Below are positions 1 through 8,486 of a DNA stretch of 64,000 nt, piece by piece (within the stretch, counting starts at the first letter, position 1; each line of letters opens with the position of its first letter). The notes under the pieces are model-generated. The model had not been told where the DNA came from. It ran no database searches and saw only the letters and a list, made by a program, of their open reading frames with translations. The stretch covers positions 91,392 through 155,391 of the forward strand of contig NZ_JYLK01000016.1 of NCBI RefSeq assembly GCF_001439805.1. Direction: 5' to 3'. This stretch comes from Pseudomonas trivialis. Its GTDB lineage: Bacteria > Pseudomonadota > Gammaproteobacteria > Pseudomonadales > Pseudomonadaceae. The translations under genes and the position numbers were made by a program.

Positions 1-3000
1 TGGAGTTGGCAGTGATGGAGTCGATCACCTCCCACACACGTTGCTGCAGGTCTTCATGCCCGCCGCTGGTGGTTTGCAGGTCTCTGAGCACGTCGAAAAA
101 GCCTTGCGAGCCGGTCTGCCCACGCAAGCTTTGCCACTGGATATTCCGGGTGGCCGCCTCGGTTTCCGACAACCCGACGACCCAGCGCCGAAACGCTGCA
201 CCGTTGCCACCGCCCGACACCGCTTGGTTAGCCCTGCGCGGCGCCGTCACTACCAGGCGATTGGGGCGCTCGGGCGACGCCAGGCCTGCACGCTCAAGTC
301 GCTCGCCATAGGCACGCACCTCCTGCAGGGTGGTGTCGGTCCAGGGGTTATCACTCGCATCTGTCACGTTGTTAACACGGGCGGTGGTTGCCAGTTGCTC
401 GTCGGAGGGCGCGATCAGCGAGCCGGGAATGGTCGTCATTCGGTTGCCTGAGAGGCCTACCCCATCAAGCAGCGGCTGCTCGAGCAAACCTGCAGGCCAG
501 GTATCCAGGCCGGTGTGCGCCAGGTTGAGAGAACGCATGTCGGTGATTCGAGTGAAGTCGGGCGCTATTCCCAGGTTGTTGTAGCTCAGATCCAGCGCGC
601 GCAGGGTGACGCGTTCAGACAGAATGCTGGCCGCCTCAGGGGTCAGGCGGATGTTGTTAAATTGCAGGAACAAGCGCGTCAATCCGTGCATTTGGCCCAC
701 AGCCGGCGGCAGTTCATGCAACTGGTTGCCCGACAGGTCCAGCCAGCGCACGCCTTGGTAGCGTGCCAGGAAACCTTCGGGGGAGACGGTCAGGTTCATG
801 TTGTTGAGCTTGAGCGACCCCACATGGCTGAAGTCCGCTTCCAGGTCGGGCAGGCTGGGCAGGCGAAGGCCGCCAAGGTCCAGTTCCAGGCCAATCGGCG
901 TGCCGTCGGAGGCCAGCCTTTGCGGGCTGTCTCGCCGCCAGCAGCGCAAAATGCGTTGCCGGGCTTCGTAGCGCCCACTGTGCACCGCCACATCCATTTG
1001 CCATTGCTGCGGCCGCACATAGCGCTGCCGAGCGCCGATACCCGAGAACGTCCAGGCGTCCAGTTGGGATTCAAGACGACTGAATTCACGCTCCAGCGCA
1101 AGCAAGCGAGTCCCTGCATCAGCCCCCAGCGTCCAGATGAATGCCCTGATCTGCTGAGCGCTGTAGTCCGGGTAGAGCCTGCGCATGATCGACTTGCCCG
1201 TGCCCATACCGCTGTCGAAAGCGTCGTGCAGCGCACCGGCGGCGAGGTCGGGATGGGACTCGCCGAGGCGTTTCCAGTAAGCATCGAATACCCGCCAGTA
1301 GTCCTTGGGAAATGGATTGCCGCCCAGCAACGTGACCCGGTTGATCCTTGCGATGGTTTCGAGCTGTTCCGGTGCAGGGTTCAGGTGTGCCTCGGGAACC
1401 CGGCGCAGGTTATTGTTGCGCAGGTCCAGAAGCTCCAGCGAGGGCTGCAAGCCGGCTGGCCATTGGTCCATTTGCGTAGCGTCGAGATTCACGCGTTTGA
1501 GTCTGGGCATCGCACCGAAGTCAAGGGGCCTGCCCAGTGGGTTGTTTCGCAGGTTGAGTTCTTCAAGAGCGGTGAGCCCGCTCAGCGTTGCCGCGCTTTG
1601 CGCAGTGAGGCGAATGCCATTCCACGCCAGGTCCAGAGAGGTCAGGGCCTGCATGCCGGACAAAGCCATAGGCAGTTCAGTAAGATCGCAGCTCAACTTC
1701 AAGCGCTGGAGATGTGTGAAGTGCCTGAGAAACGCGTCGACGTTTCCCCCGGTCTTGGACCCGACCACCTCCAGCACCTGAACATGGCTGAAGTCCGCAT
1801 TCACGACAGGCAGCGTTGCGCCGTGCGTATTCAGTGTCAGATGCTCCGAACCCTCTGTACGGCGCCAGCAACGCGCTATGTCCCTGGCCGCACCGGCGGC
1901 CCAACCGCCGTTACGCTCGAACGCGCTTTCCGCAGATGGCGACGTGTTGTCTTTGACCCAGCGCTTCAATGTGCGCTCCAGCATATCGATTTCAAGCTCT
2001 CGCCGGGCCAGTCCTCCTGAGACATCGCCGCCCAGGGACCGAAGGAACTCGCTGACTTGCGCATCACTGTAGGACGGAAACAATTTGCGCACCCGCGCCT
2101 CGGGCGAGCGCAACGCCTGGGCGGTTCTGCTCAGCAGCTGGCGAAAACCGGGGCCGCCGCCAAACAGCCGCAGCGAAGGATGATAGGGCGGTTTGCGCAC
2201 CGGATGTTCCAGCAACACCCTGCGCAATGCCGGGCGCGGCAGAGGGGATCGTTCAATGGCTTGCTTGAGCTGCACCGCGTCGCTGATGCCCAGGCCTTGA
2301 CGCTCTGCGGGCGCCAGCGCTTCCCACGCGGCGGCGTAAATATCGCCGGGATGCAGGCCCGCAAACAGCCCGTTCTCCTGCAATACCAGGGTTTTGGTCA
2401 GCGGCGCGCCGGCCGCGCCGATAGCATCCAGCAGCGGCCCCTCGGCCGAATAATGCCGCAATTCCACGCGTGTGCCGCCAGGCCAACCCGGCAGCGTTTG
2501 CAGGGTATGCAACGCCAGGCGCTGGCTGTCGATCACGTGCAGTGTGTCCAGGTGCAGCCCTTCGTAGGCGCGGGACACACGGGTTTCCTGCGCGCACCAG
2601 CGCATCCGCTCGGCGAGGGTGTTGGGCAGCCGGCCGCTGGCGTGAAAATGTTCCAGTGCCGCGGCGTCCAGGCCTTCGAGCATATGCGCGGCCATTGGGG
2701 CGGAAAGCCCGGGGTAATCGGCCTGCACGCGTTGTACATCGGGGTCCGTGGAGCGTGTTGACGCGGCATATCGCTCGTCCAGCAGTGTGCCTTTGAGCGT
2801 GTCCACCGTACTGGCGATGAACCTGCGCAACAGGCGGGCGCGGACCGACAACGGATCTTGAGGGCTGCCGGGTATTTCCAGCAGGGCTGGGTCAACACCT
2901 TGCAAGGTGTAGAGCACACCGTCGAGCAGTTGGCCGCTGTCGATCTCGGCCTGGCTGATCGGCGCAATGCGACGCTCGGCGGAAGCCGGGCCGACGCCTT

Positions 3001-5233
3001 CCCACAGCACCTTGCCACTGGAGTCGAGCACGCGCAGGGGCGAGCTGTGCGACAGCATGCCGCGCCGCTGCATGATGTCCAGCTGCAGCGCCAGGTCTGC
3101 CTGTGCGTAGACCTTGGGGTCGCTGCTGCTCATCTGCTCGACAAAGGTGCTGAGTTGCTGATGGATCTGGAAACGCTGGATCGTCTCGTCCAGCACCATA
3201 GGCAACGGCTCATGGTCCACAAAGGTTTCGCGAAGGGTGGGCGCTTCGACGCCGCTGATGCGCACCTGGTCCGCGTAATGCTCCAGCCCCAGGCGCCGAT
3301 ACAGCGTGTGCTCGTCCCACGTCAGCGGTTCTTCAAGCTCATGGCTCCAGGTGCCCTGAGGGTGACGTGCGACTTTTGGCGCGTAGGCCTTGGGCCGCGT
3401 CGGGTGCTGGATGCGGTATTCACCGGTCTGCGCATCCGGGCTGACCTGATAGGACTTGCCCTCGATAGAGAGCAGTGTCTTGCCGTCGTGTGCACGCAGG
3501 CCTGGCGCATCAGGGTTGGACGCGGATGTCGGCGTGACCGGTGACTCATAAGGCTCAAGGTCGGCCTTCCACAACATCTGCTTGCCCTTGGGCATGATCA
3601 CCGGTTTGTAGCGGTCCAGCACGTTCATGTACTTCACGCTGGGCAGCACCTTGGCGCCGGCAGCAAAGAACGCCGCATTCAGGGCCACCGAGGAAAAATG
3701 CGCCCACATCTCCCGGACCTCGCCCTGCTCGGCCGCTTCGATGCCTTCGAAGACCTCACCGCACATTTGCGCCGCACCCACGGCCAGCATCACAGGCCCC
3801 AACCCCGGCACTACGAAAGCGGCCAGGTTCAGAAAGCTGACGACTGCATCCTGGTAGCTCTCCAGCCGTCGGTTACGCGCCTTGAGATCTTCATCGCCGG
3901 TCGGCACGGCAACTGCCCTGGCATCGTTGAGCGTCTTGTCGATGAACGCCTTGGCCTGATGCACCCACAATGTGTCGGTAACGGCCGACTCGCCAAGACT
4001 CAAGCGTTCCGGATTGGGCTGGAGTGGGTAGTCGAGCGAGGCGTCGCTCTGGTCGGCGGGTTGGTACCGCTGATTGAACTGGCCGAAGAACGCCCCTTGC
4101 TCACGCGCAGGTACAAAGCTGCTGAAAAAACGCCGATAGGATGCACTGTGCAGGCGCATGCGCAGGTCGGCCATGAAGTCGGCGCTGGATGCGTATTCCT
4201 TGAGGGGTTGCTGCGGGTCGTTGGGGATAAACACCAGCACCCGTTCGACGCGCTCGCTGCGCAGACGATCCGGGCCGATCAGGAGGGGGCCGACCAACTG
4301 GATGTCGAAGATTTTCAAGGCGGCGAATGTCAGCGGGCGCCCATCCAGGTTTGCGCCAGGCGTCTGGGCCAGCACGCGTTTGAGCATTCGGTAGGCTTCG
4401 TCGCTCACGCCTGAATCGATCTCGCCATTGCCTGGCACGCTGGCGATCTGCAAATGCGCCACCTCAACGCTCAGCGCCAGTTGTTGGCGGTAATAATCCT
4501 GCAGAAGCTGCTGCACCTTGTCGCGCTCAACGGTGGCCGCCGGGCGCAGCACGCTCTTGAGGTGTACCTGATAACGTTCGCCCAGGTTGAGCGTACGGCA
4601 AAGTTTGGCGAAGGCATGCGGGGCAATCGGCACGGCGTGTTCCCGGAGCGCCTCAAACGAGGGAATCGCTTCGCCGTCGAACCCGCTGTAGCGGGTAATG
4701 ATGTGGCAATCGTCGCAGGATGAAGGGAGTTCTTCATCAGGCTCGAAGTTGGCCAGTGCGGCCTCCAGCAGTGACACATGCAGGTAGCGTTCGTTAAGTG
4801 ACGGATCGGCCTGGCGCTCCAGGGTGAACGCGCCGAACAGGTCAGTGCGACCATTGGTGTAAGCGTACTTCCTGGCGAAGTAGACGTTCTTCACATCCAG
4901 GTCGAGGTTGAAGGTGCGCTTGATCGCTGCTGTCAGGGCTTCTTCGGCAAAATCCAGTACATCGGTGATGTCGCCCAGGGTCTGCTCAAGCGCGTTGAGT
5001 GCGGCCCGGTAGCCAGTGTGGGTGGCCTCCAGCACTCGTCGGGCCTGGGGCAGCGCCGCCTGGTACCACGTGGGCAGTTGGTGCAGTTCGTGGCTGGCGA
5101 GTTCTTCCTGGCGCTGGGTGCTGGCTTGATTGAACCAGTCGGGCACGCGTGCCTTGAGGAAGTCGTAATGCGCGCCACGCAGGTCGACGTTGAAGACGCC
5201 GTGGGTGGGGAGTGTGACAAGCTGCGGTGACAT
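1..5233 (-). CDS. Giant LRR protein with NEL-type E3 ubiquitin ligase domain (3' end cut by window)
   Basis: An open frame runs from the ATG at 5233 off the left edge, giving at least 1744 residues. The start has AGGA/GG just upstream; an in-frame ATG at 5242 is possible but lacks a Shine-Dalgarno. Residues ~1-900 resemble the dermonecrotic-toxin N-terminal region (DUF6543) of Pseudomonas effectors, including a hydrophobic segment near residue 450. Two LRR blocks follow, at about residues 1150-1290 and 1450-1620, with repeats such as LDLAWNGI, LDLRNNNL, LDLSGNQL and LDLSYNNL. From about residue 1675 the sequence (FRRWVVGL, then FFDVLRDLQ and RVWEVIDSI) matches the start of a NEL domain. The catalytic cysteine (CxD motif) would lie just outside the window and cannot be checked. 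NEL proteins of the IpaH/SspH class ubiquitinate host proteins after secretion. No secretion signal is visible and the delivery route is unknown. An internal duplication is described in the findings. Confidence 0.85.
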   Translation of the reverse strand, partial: MSPQLVTLPTHGVFNVDLRGAHYDFLKARVPDWFNQASTQRQEELASHELHQLPTWYQAALPQARRVLEATHTGYRAALNALEQTLGDITDVLDFAEEALTAAIKRTFNLDLDVKNVYFARKYAYTNGRTDLFGAFTLERQADPSLNERYLHVSLLEAALANFEPDEELPSSCDDCHIITRYSGFDGEAIPSFEALREHAVPIAPHAFAKLCRTLNLGERYQVHLKSVLRPAATVERDKVQQLLQDYYRQQLALSVEVAHLQIASVPGNGEIDSGVSDEAYRMLKRVLAQTPGANLDGRPLTFAALKIFDIQLVGPLLIGPDRLRSERVERVLVFIPNDPQQPLKEYASSADFMADLRMRLHSASYRRFFSSFVPAREQGAFFGQFNQRYQPADQSDASLDYPLQPNPERLSLGESAVTDTLWVHQAKAFIDKTLNDARAVAVPTGDEDLKARNRRLESYQDAVVSFLNLAAFVVPGLGPVMLAVGAAQMCGEVFEGIEAAEQGEVREMWAHFSSVALNAAFFAAGAKVLPSVKYMNVLDRYKPVIMPKGKQMLWKADLEPYESPVTPTSASNPDAPGLRAHDGKTLLSIEGKSYQVSPDAQTGEYRIQHPTRPKAYAPKVARHPQGTWSHELEEPLTWDEHTLYRRLGLEHYADQVRISGVEAPTLRETFVDHEPLPMVLDETIQRFQIHQQLSTFVEQMSSSDPKVYAQADLALQLDIMQRRGMLSHSSPLRVLDSSGKVLWEGVGPASAERRIAPISQAEIDSGQLLDGVLYTLQGVDPALLEIPGSPQDPLSVRARLLRRFIASTVDTLKGTLLDERYAASTRSTDPDVQRVQADYPGLSAPMAAHMLEGLDAAALEHFHASGRLPNTLAERMRWCAQETRVSRAYEGLHLDTLHVIDSQRLALHTLQTLPGWPGGTRVELRHYSAEGPLLDAIGAAGAPLTKTLVLQENGLFAGLHPGDIYAAAWEALAPAERQGLGISDAVQLKQAIERSPLPRPALRRVLLEHPVRKPPYHPSLRLFGGGPGFRQLLSRTAQALRSPEARVRKLFPSYSDAQVSEFLRSLGGDVSGGLARRELEIDMLERTLKRWVKDNTSPSAESAFERNGGWAAGAARDIARCWRRTEGSEHLTLNTHGATLPVVNADFSHVQVLEVVGSKTGGNVDAFLRHFTHLQRLKLSCDLTELPMALSGMQALTSLDLAWNGIRLTAQSAATLSGLTALEELNLRNNPLGRPLDFGAMPRLKRVNLDATQMDQWPAGLQPSLELLDLRNNNLRRVPEAHLNPAPEQLETIARINRVTLLGGNPFPKDYWRVFDAYWKRLGESHPDLAAGALHDAFDSGMGTGKSIMRRLYPDYSAQQIRAFIWTLGADAGTRLLALEREFSRLESQLDAWTFSGIGARQRYVRPQQWQMDVAVHSGRYEARQRILRCWRRDSPQRLASDGTPIGLELDLGGLRLPSLPDLEADFSHVGSLKLNNMNLTVSPEGFLARYQGVRWLDLSGNQLHELPPAVGQMHGLTRLFLQFNNIRLTPEAASILSERVTLRALDLSYNNLGIAPDFTRITDMRSLNLAHTGLDTWPAGLLEQPLLDGVGLSGNRMTTIPGSLIAPSDEQLATTARVNNVTDASDNPWTDTTLQEVRAYGERLERAGLASPERPNRLVVTAPRRANQAVSGGGNGAAFRRWVVGLSETEAATRNIQWQSLRGQTGSQGFFDVLRDLQTTSGGHEDLQQRVWEVIDSITANS

Positions 5234-5313
5234 AAGGGCCATCCTGGAAAGACTGTTGAAAAACCAGCCTATCGAATGGCCCTGGTGGGCAATGCCTACC
5301 TATTTATGGAGGC

Positions 5314-6252
5314 TCAGAAATGCTCGCGAGGGTTGAACGCGGCTTTTTGGGCCAGCGCCCGCCACAAGGCCTTGACCTCTTCGTCGCTGCTTTTTGGCAT
5401 CACGGCCTTGAGCTGCACGAACAGATTACCGCGCTCGCCGGCCCTGTTCGACAAGCCATGGCCCTTGGCGCGCATGCGCTGGCCGTTCTGGCTGCCGGCC
5501 GGCACCTTGAGGTTGATTTTGCCGGTCAGCGTCGGCACGGCAACCTCGGCGCCGAGCTCCAATTCCCAGGGTGCCAGCGGCAGGTTGATGATCAGGTCGT
5601 TGCCGTCCACTTCAAATTTGGGATGCGGCGCAAACCGGATGATCAGGTACAGGTCGCCATTGGCCCCGCCGCCGATGCCGGGCGCGCCCTGGGCCTTGAG
5701 GCGGATGCGCTCGCCGTCGGCCACGCCGGCGGGGATCTTCACGTTCAGGCTCTTGGTGGTGTTGCTCACATGCCGGCCCGAAGCGTCATATTGCGGCACC
5801 TGGAAGCTGATCTGCTTGGACTCGGCCGAGAGCGTCTCCTCCAGCGAGACCGTCAGTTGCATCTCCACATCCTGGCCCTTGCGCCCGGCCGGACGACGTT
5901 GACCGCCGCCAAAGCCGTCGCCGCGATTGCCGAAGATCGAGCTGAAGAAATCGGAAAAATCCTCAGTACCCGCGCCGCCGCCAAAGCCGCCACGGCTCTG
6001 CCAGCCCGGCGGGCCCTGGAACGGCTGGCCGTGCTGGCCGTATTTGCGCAATTCATCGTATTCGGCGCGTTTGTCGGCGCTCTTGAGCGCTTCGTAGGCT
6101 TCGGACGCGTCCTTGAACTTGGCTTCGGCGTCTTTTTCCTTGCTCACGTCGGGGTGATATTTGCGCGCGAGCTTGCGATAGGCGGCCTTGATTTCCTTGT
6201 CATCGGCGCTCGGCTCGACACCCAGAATCTTGTAGTAGTCTTTGAAATCCAT
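5314..6252 (-). CDS. cbpA: DnaJ-like co-chaperone CbpA
   Basis: 312 residues. An N-terminal J domain (residues 1-70) carries the HPD triad at 33-35. A glycine/phenylalanine-rich linker follows, then the two beta-barrel C-terminal substrate-binding subdomains typical of CbpA. There is no CxxCxGxG zinc finger, which separates it from DnaJ itself. I chose the ATG at 6252 because AAGGAAGG lies about 11 bases upstream and the protein then begins with the family-typical MDFKDYYKILG; a start 45 bases further upstream is possible but adds non-conserved residues. CbpA stimulates Hsp70 ATPase activity and binds curved DNA in stationary phase in E. coli. The usual partner cbpM is not downstream: the next gene is the NEL protein 80 bases away. 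It is divergent from an Hsp70 homologue. Confidence 0.9.
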   Translation of the reverse strand: MDFKDYYKILGVEPSADDKEIKAAYRKLARKYHPDVSKEKDAEAKFKDASEAYEALKSADKRAEYDELRKYGQHGQPFQGPPGWQSRGGFGGGAGTEDFSDFFSSIFGNRGDGFGGGQRRPAGRKGQDVEMQLTVSLEETLSAESKQISFQVPQYDASGRHVSNTTKSLNVKIPAGVADGERIRLKAQGAPGIGGGANGDLYLIIRFAPHPKFEVDGNDLIINLPLAPWELELGAEVAVPTLTGKINLKVPAGSQNGQRMRAKGHGLSNRAGERGNLFVQLKAVMPKSSDEEVKALWRALAQKAAFNPREHF

Positions 6253-6490
6253 CGGCGGTTCACCTTCCTTAAATCGAGATCGCACCGCCCGTTCCACACC
6301 GTGCGATGGTTTGCACGTGTTGAGTGGTGTGCCCGGGGGTGCGTCAAAGTGTTATCGGCGCGTGCCGTATGCAGCAGATGTGGGGGCGAATCGCGCCGTT
6401 TCAAGCACTATTTAACGGATGGTCGGCCTACGCATCCGCCTTCGACTGGCATACACTGCGCGGCCGTTTTTCAACCGGAACCCGATAGAC

Positions 6491-7759
6491 ATGAAAAACT
6501 CTTCCCCAGCCCGTGCCTGCGGTATCGACTTCGGCACGTCCAACTCCACCGTCGGCTGGATCCGCCCCGGCGAGGAGACGCTTATTGCGCTGGAGGACGA
6601 CAAGATCACCTTGCCGTCGGTGGTGTTCTTCAACTTCGAGGAGCGCCGCCCGGTGTACGGCCGCCTGGCGCTGCACGAGTACCTGGAAAACTACGAAGGC
6701 CGGCTGATGCGCTCGCTCAAGAGCCTGCTGGGTTCCAAGCTGATCAAGCACGACACCAGCGTGCTCGGCACCGCGATGCCGTTCACTGACCTGTTGGCGC
6801 TGTTTATCGGCCAGCTCAAGAGCCGCGCCGAAGCCACCGCCGGTCGTGAGTTCGAAGAGGTTGTGCTGGGCCGCCCGGTGTTCTTCGTCGACGACGACCC
6901 CATGGCCGACCAGGAAGCGGAAAACACCCTGGTGGACGTGGCCCGCGCCATCGGCTTCAAGGACATCTCGTTCCAGTACGAGCCGATTGCGGCGGCGTTC
7001 GACTACGAGTCGACCATCCAGAAGGAAGAGCTGGTGCTGATCGTCGACATCGGCGGCGGTACGTCCGACTTCTCGCTGGTGCGCCTGTCACCGGACCGCC
7101 GCCACAACGACAACCGCCAGAGCGACATCCTCGCCACCGGCGGCGTGCACATCGGCGGTACCGACTTCGACAAACAGCTCAGCCTGCAAGGCATGATGCC
7201 GCTGTTCGGCTACGGCAGCCGCATGAAAAGCGGCGCCTACATGCCCACCAGCCACCACATGAACCTGGCCACCTGGCACACCATCAACTCGGTGTACTCG
7301 CAAAAATCCCAGCTGGCCCTGGGCAGCATGCGCTACGACATTGAAGACACCGGCGGCATCGACCGCCTGTTCAAGTTGATCGAGCAGCGCGCCGGGCACT
7401 GGTTGGCGATGGAGGTTGAGGAAACCAAGATCCAGCTGACCCATGAAGACCGCCGCCACGTGGCGCTGGACCGGATTGAAAAGGGCTTGAGCGTGGACTT
7501 GAGCCGGGCGCTGTTCGAGTCGTCCATCGACAATTTGCTGGAGCGCATCCGCGCCAGTGTCACGCAGTTGCTCAATGACGCCTCGGTGAGCGTCGAGCAG
7601 GTGGACACCGTGTTCTTTACCGGCGGCTCCAGCGGCATCCCGGCGCTGCGCCACAGCATCTCGGCGATGCTGCCGAATGCGCGGCATGTGGAAGGCAATA
7701 TCTTTGGCAGCATCGGCAGTGGTCTGGCGATTGAGGCAAGCAAGCGCTACGGCAGTTGA
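6491..7759 (+). CDS. yegD: Hsp70 family protein, YegD-like
   Basis: 422 residues with the actin-like ATPase fold of Hsp70: phosphate-1 loop GIDFGTSNSTVGW near residues 10-23, phosphate-2 motif VDIGGGTSDFSLV, and the adenosine motif FFTGGSSGIPAL near the C-terminus. The protein ends soon after the ATPase domain, so the substrate-binding domain and lid of DnaK are absent. This is the YegD architecture, whose substrate is not established. I chose the start MKNSSPARACGIDFG at 6491; the frame is open upstream but without conserved sequence. It is transcribed divergently from cbpA across about 240 bases, so a shared stress-responsive control region is plausible, though I see no clear heat-shock promoter. 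Confidence 0.88.
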   Translation: MKNSSPARACGIDFGTSNSTVGWIRPGEETLIALEDDKITLPSVVFFNFEERRPVYGRLALHEYLENYEGRLMRSLKSLLGSKLIKHDTSVLGTAMPFTDLLALFIGQLKSRAEATAGREFEEVVLGRPVFFVDDDPMADQEAENTLVDVARAIGFKDISFQYEPIAAAFDYESTIQKEELVLIVDIGGGTSDFSLVRLSPDRRHNDNRQSDILATGGVHIGGTDFDKQLSLQGMMPLFGYGSRMKSGAYMPTSHHMNLATWHTINSVYSQKSQLALGSMRYDIEDTGGIDRLFKLIEQRAGHWLAMEVEETKIQLTHEDRRHVALDRIEKGLSVDLSRALFESSIDNLLERIRASVTQLLNDASVSVEQVDTVFFTGGSSGIPALRHSISAMLPNARHVEGNIFGSIGSGLAIEASKRYGS

Positions 7760-7767
7760 GTTCCCGG

Positions 7768-7805
7768 GAGCATTCCCACGCAGAGCGTGGGAATGCTCTT
7801 TGTGC
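7768..7805 (+). terminator. Hairpin terminator after the Hsp70 gene
   Basis: A perfect 14-bp stem (7768-7781 pairs with 7785-7798) with an AGA loop is followed by TTTGTGCTC. It starts 8 bases after the yegD stop codon. The arms (GAGCATTCCCACGC and its complement) are a hairpin I recall as recurring in Pseudomonas genomes, so it may also be a dispersed repeat recruited as a terminator. Confidence 0.7.
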
Positions 7806-7841
7806 TCTGCAACTGCATTGTCCACGGGCCCGTTCCTTTGA

Positions 7842-8486
7842 TCAGAACTGAATATCTGAAAAGCTGTAGGGCTCAAGTGGCGCGAGCTGAGAGAGAAAGA
7901 TCAGGTGCTCAACGGCCTTTACCTTTTCAAGATGATCAAGCGTGTCTGGGCCACCGAGCATCAGTGCTGGAACGTAGCCATACATCTCGTCGTGGCGCAG
8001 GGTGCCGAGCTTTTTCCTGGCGGGTTTGAAGAGATCGCCAAAGTCGTTGGATTTCACGCTTATGGACAGTAAAAAGTCCTGAAGCCTGCGGTCCATTATT
8101 TCCGGTGTGGGTTCGAAGTCGTGGATAACGCACCGAGAAACAATGCTGCTTATCTTCAGGGAATATCCGGTCCTTTCGCCCCACAGGTACAGGCCGCCAA
8201 ATGCACCGCGCGCAATCAAATGGTAAGTATCGTGCTGTTCAAGCTTCGTCCCCTCAATCCATGAAGCCACTACCCCCTCATATTCCTGCGGATTTACCAG
8301 CCAGAAAATCCCGTTACCGTATCCGCTCCAACCGTGTTCAGCCCAGTACTCCAGCAGCTTGTCAGGCAGTTTGCCTCTGTAGCGCTCGATGCTTGATACC
8401 GGCACTTCCTGTCGGTCGATAGGGCCACCAAGCTCTTCTATAAAAAGTGTAAATACCTCGTCCACGTATGCCTCCTTGATCAGCAT
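7842..8486 (-). CDS. Tdi1-like immunity protein (GAD-like plus DUF1851)
   Basis: 214 residues. The N-terminal ~100 residues match the GAD-like domain (for example the segment around LPDKLLEYWAEHGWSGYGNG) and the C-terminal part resembles DUF1851 (around MYGYVPALMLGGPDTLDHL). This combination is that of Tdi1, the immunity protein of the Agrobacterium type VI DNase effector Tde1. The ATG at 8486 overlaps the stop of the upstream toxin by 7 bases, so the two are translationally coupled, as expected for an effector and its antidote. Its role is inferred: binding and neutralising the Ntox15 nuclease in the cytoplasm. Its coding sequence looks AT-richer than the core genes around it, consistent with horizontal acquisition. 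Confidence 0.85.
   Translation of the reverse strand: MLIKEAYVDEVFTLFIEELGGPIDRQEVPVSSIERYRGKLPDKLLEYWAEHGWSGYGNGIFWLVNPQEYEGVVASWIEGTKLEQHDTYHLIARGAFGGLYLWGERTGYSLKISSIVSRCVIHDFEPTPEIMDRRLQDFLLSISVKSNDFGDLFKPARKKLGTLRHDEMYGYVPALMLGGPDTLDHLEKVKAVEHLIFLSQLAPLEPYSFSDIQF

Noticed and set aside
515..2020. 501-residue open frame on the plus strand
   Set aside because: Antisense to the LRR region of the NEL protein; no ribosome-binding site and no recognisable fold.
5320..6789. 489-residue plus-strand frame
   Set aside because: Covers cbpA in antisense and runs into the real Hsp70 gene in a wrong frame.
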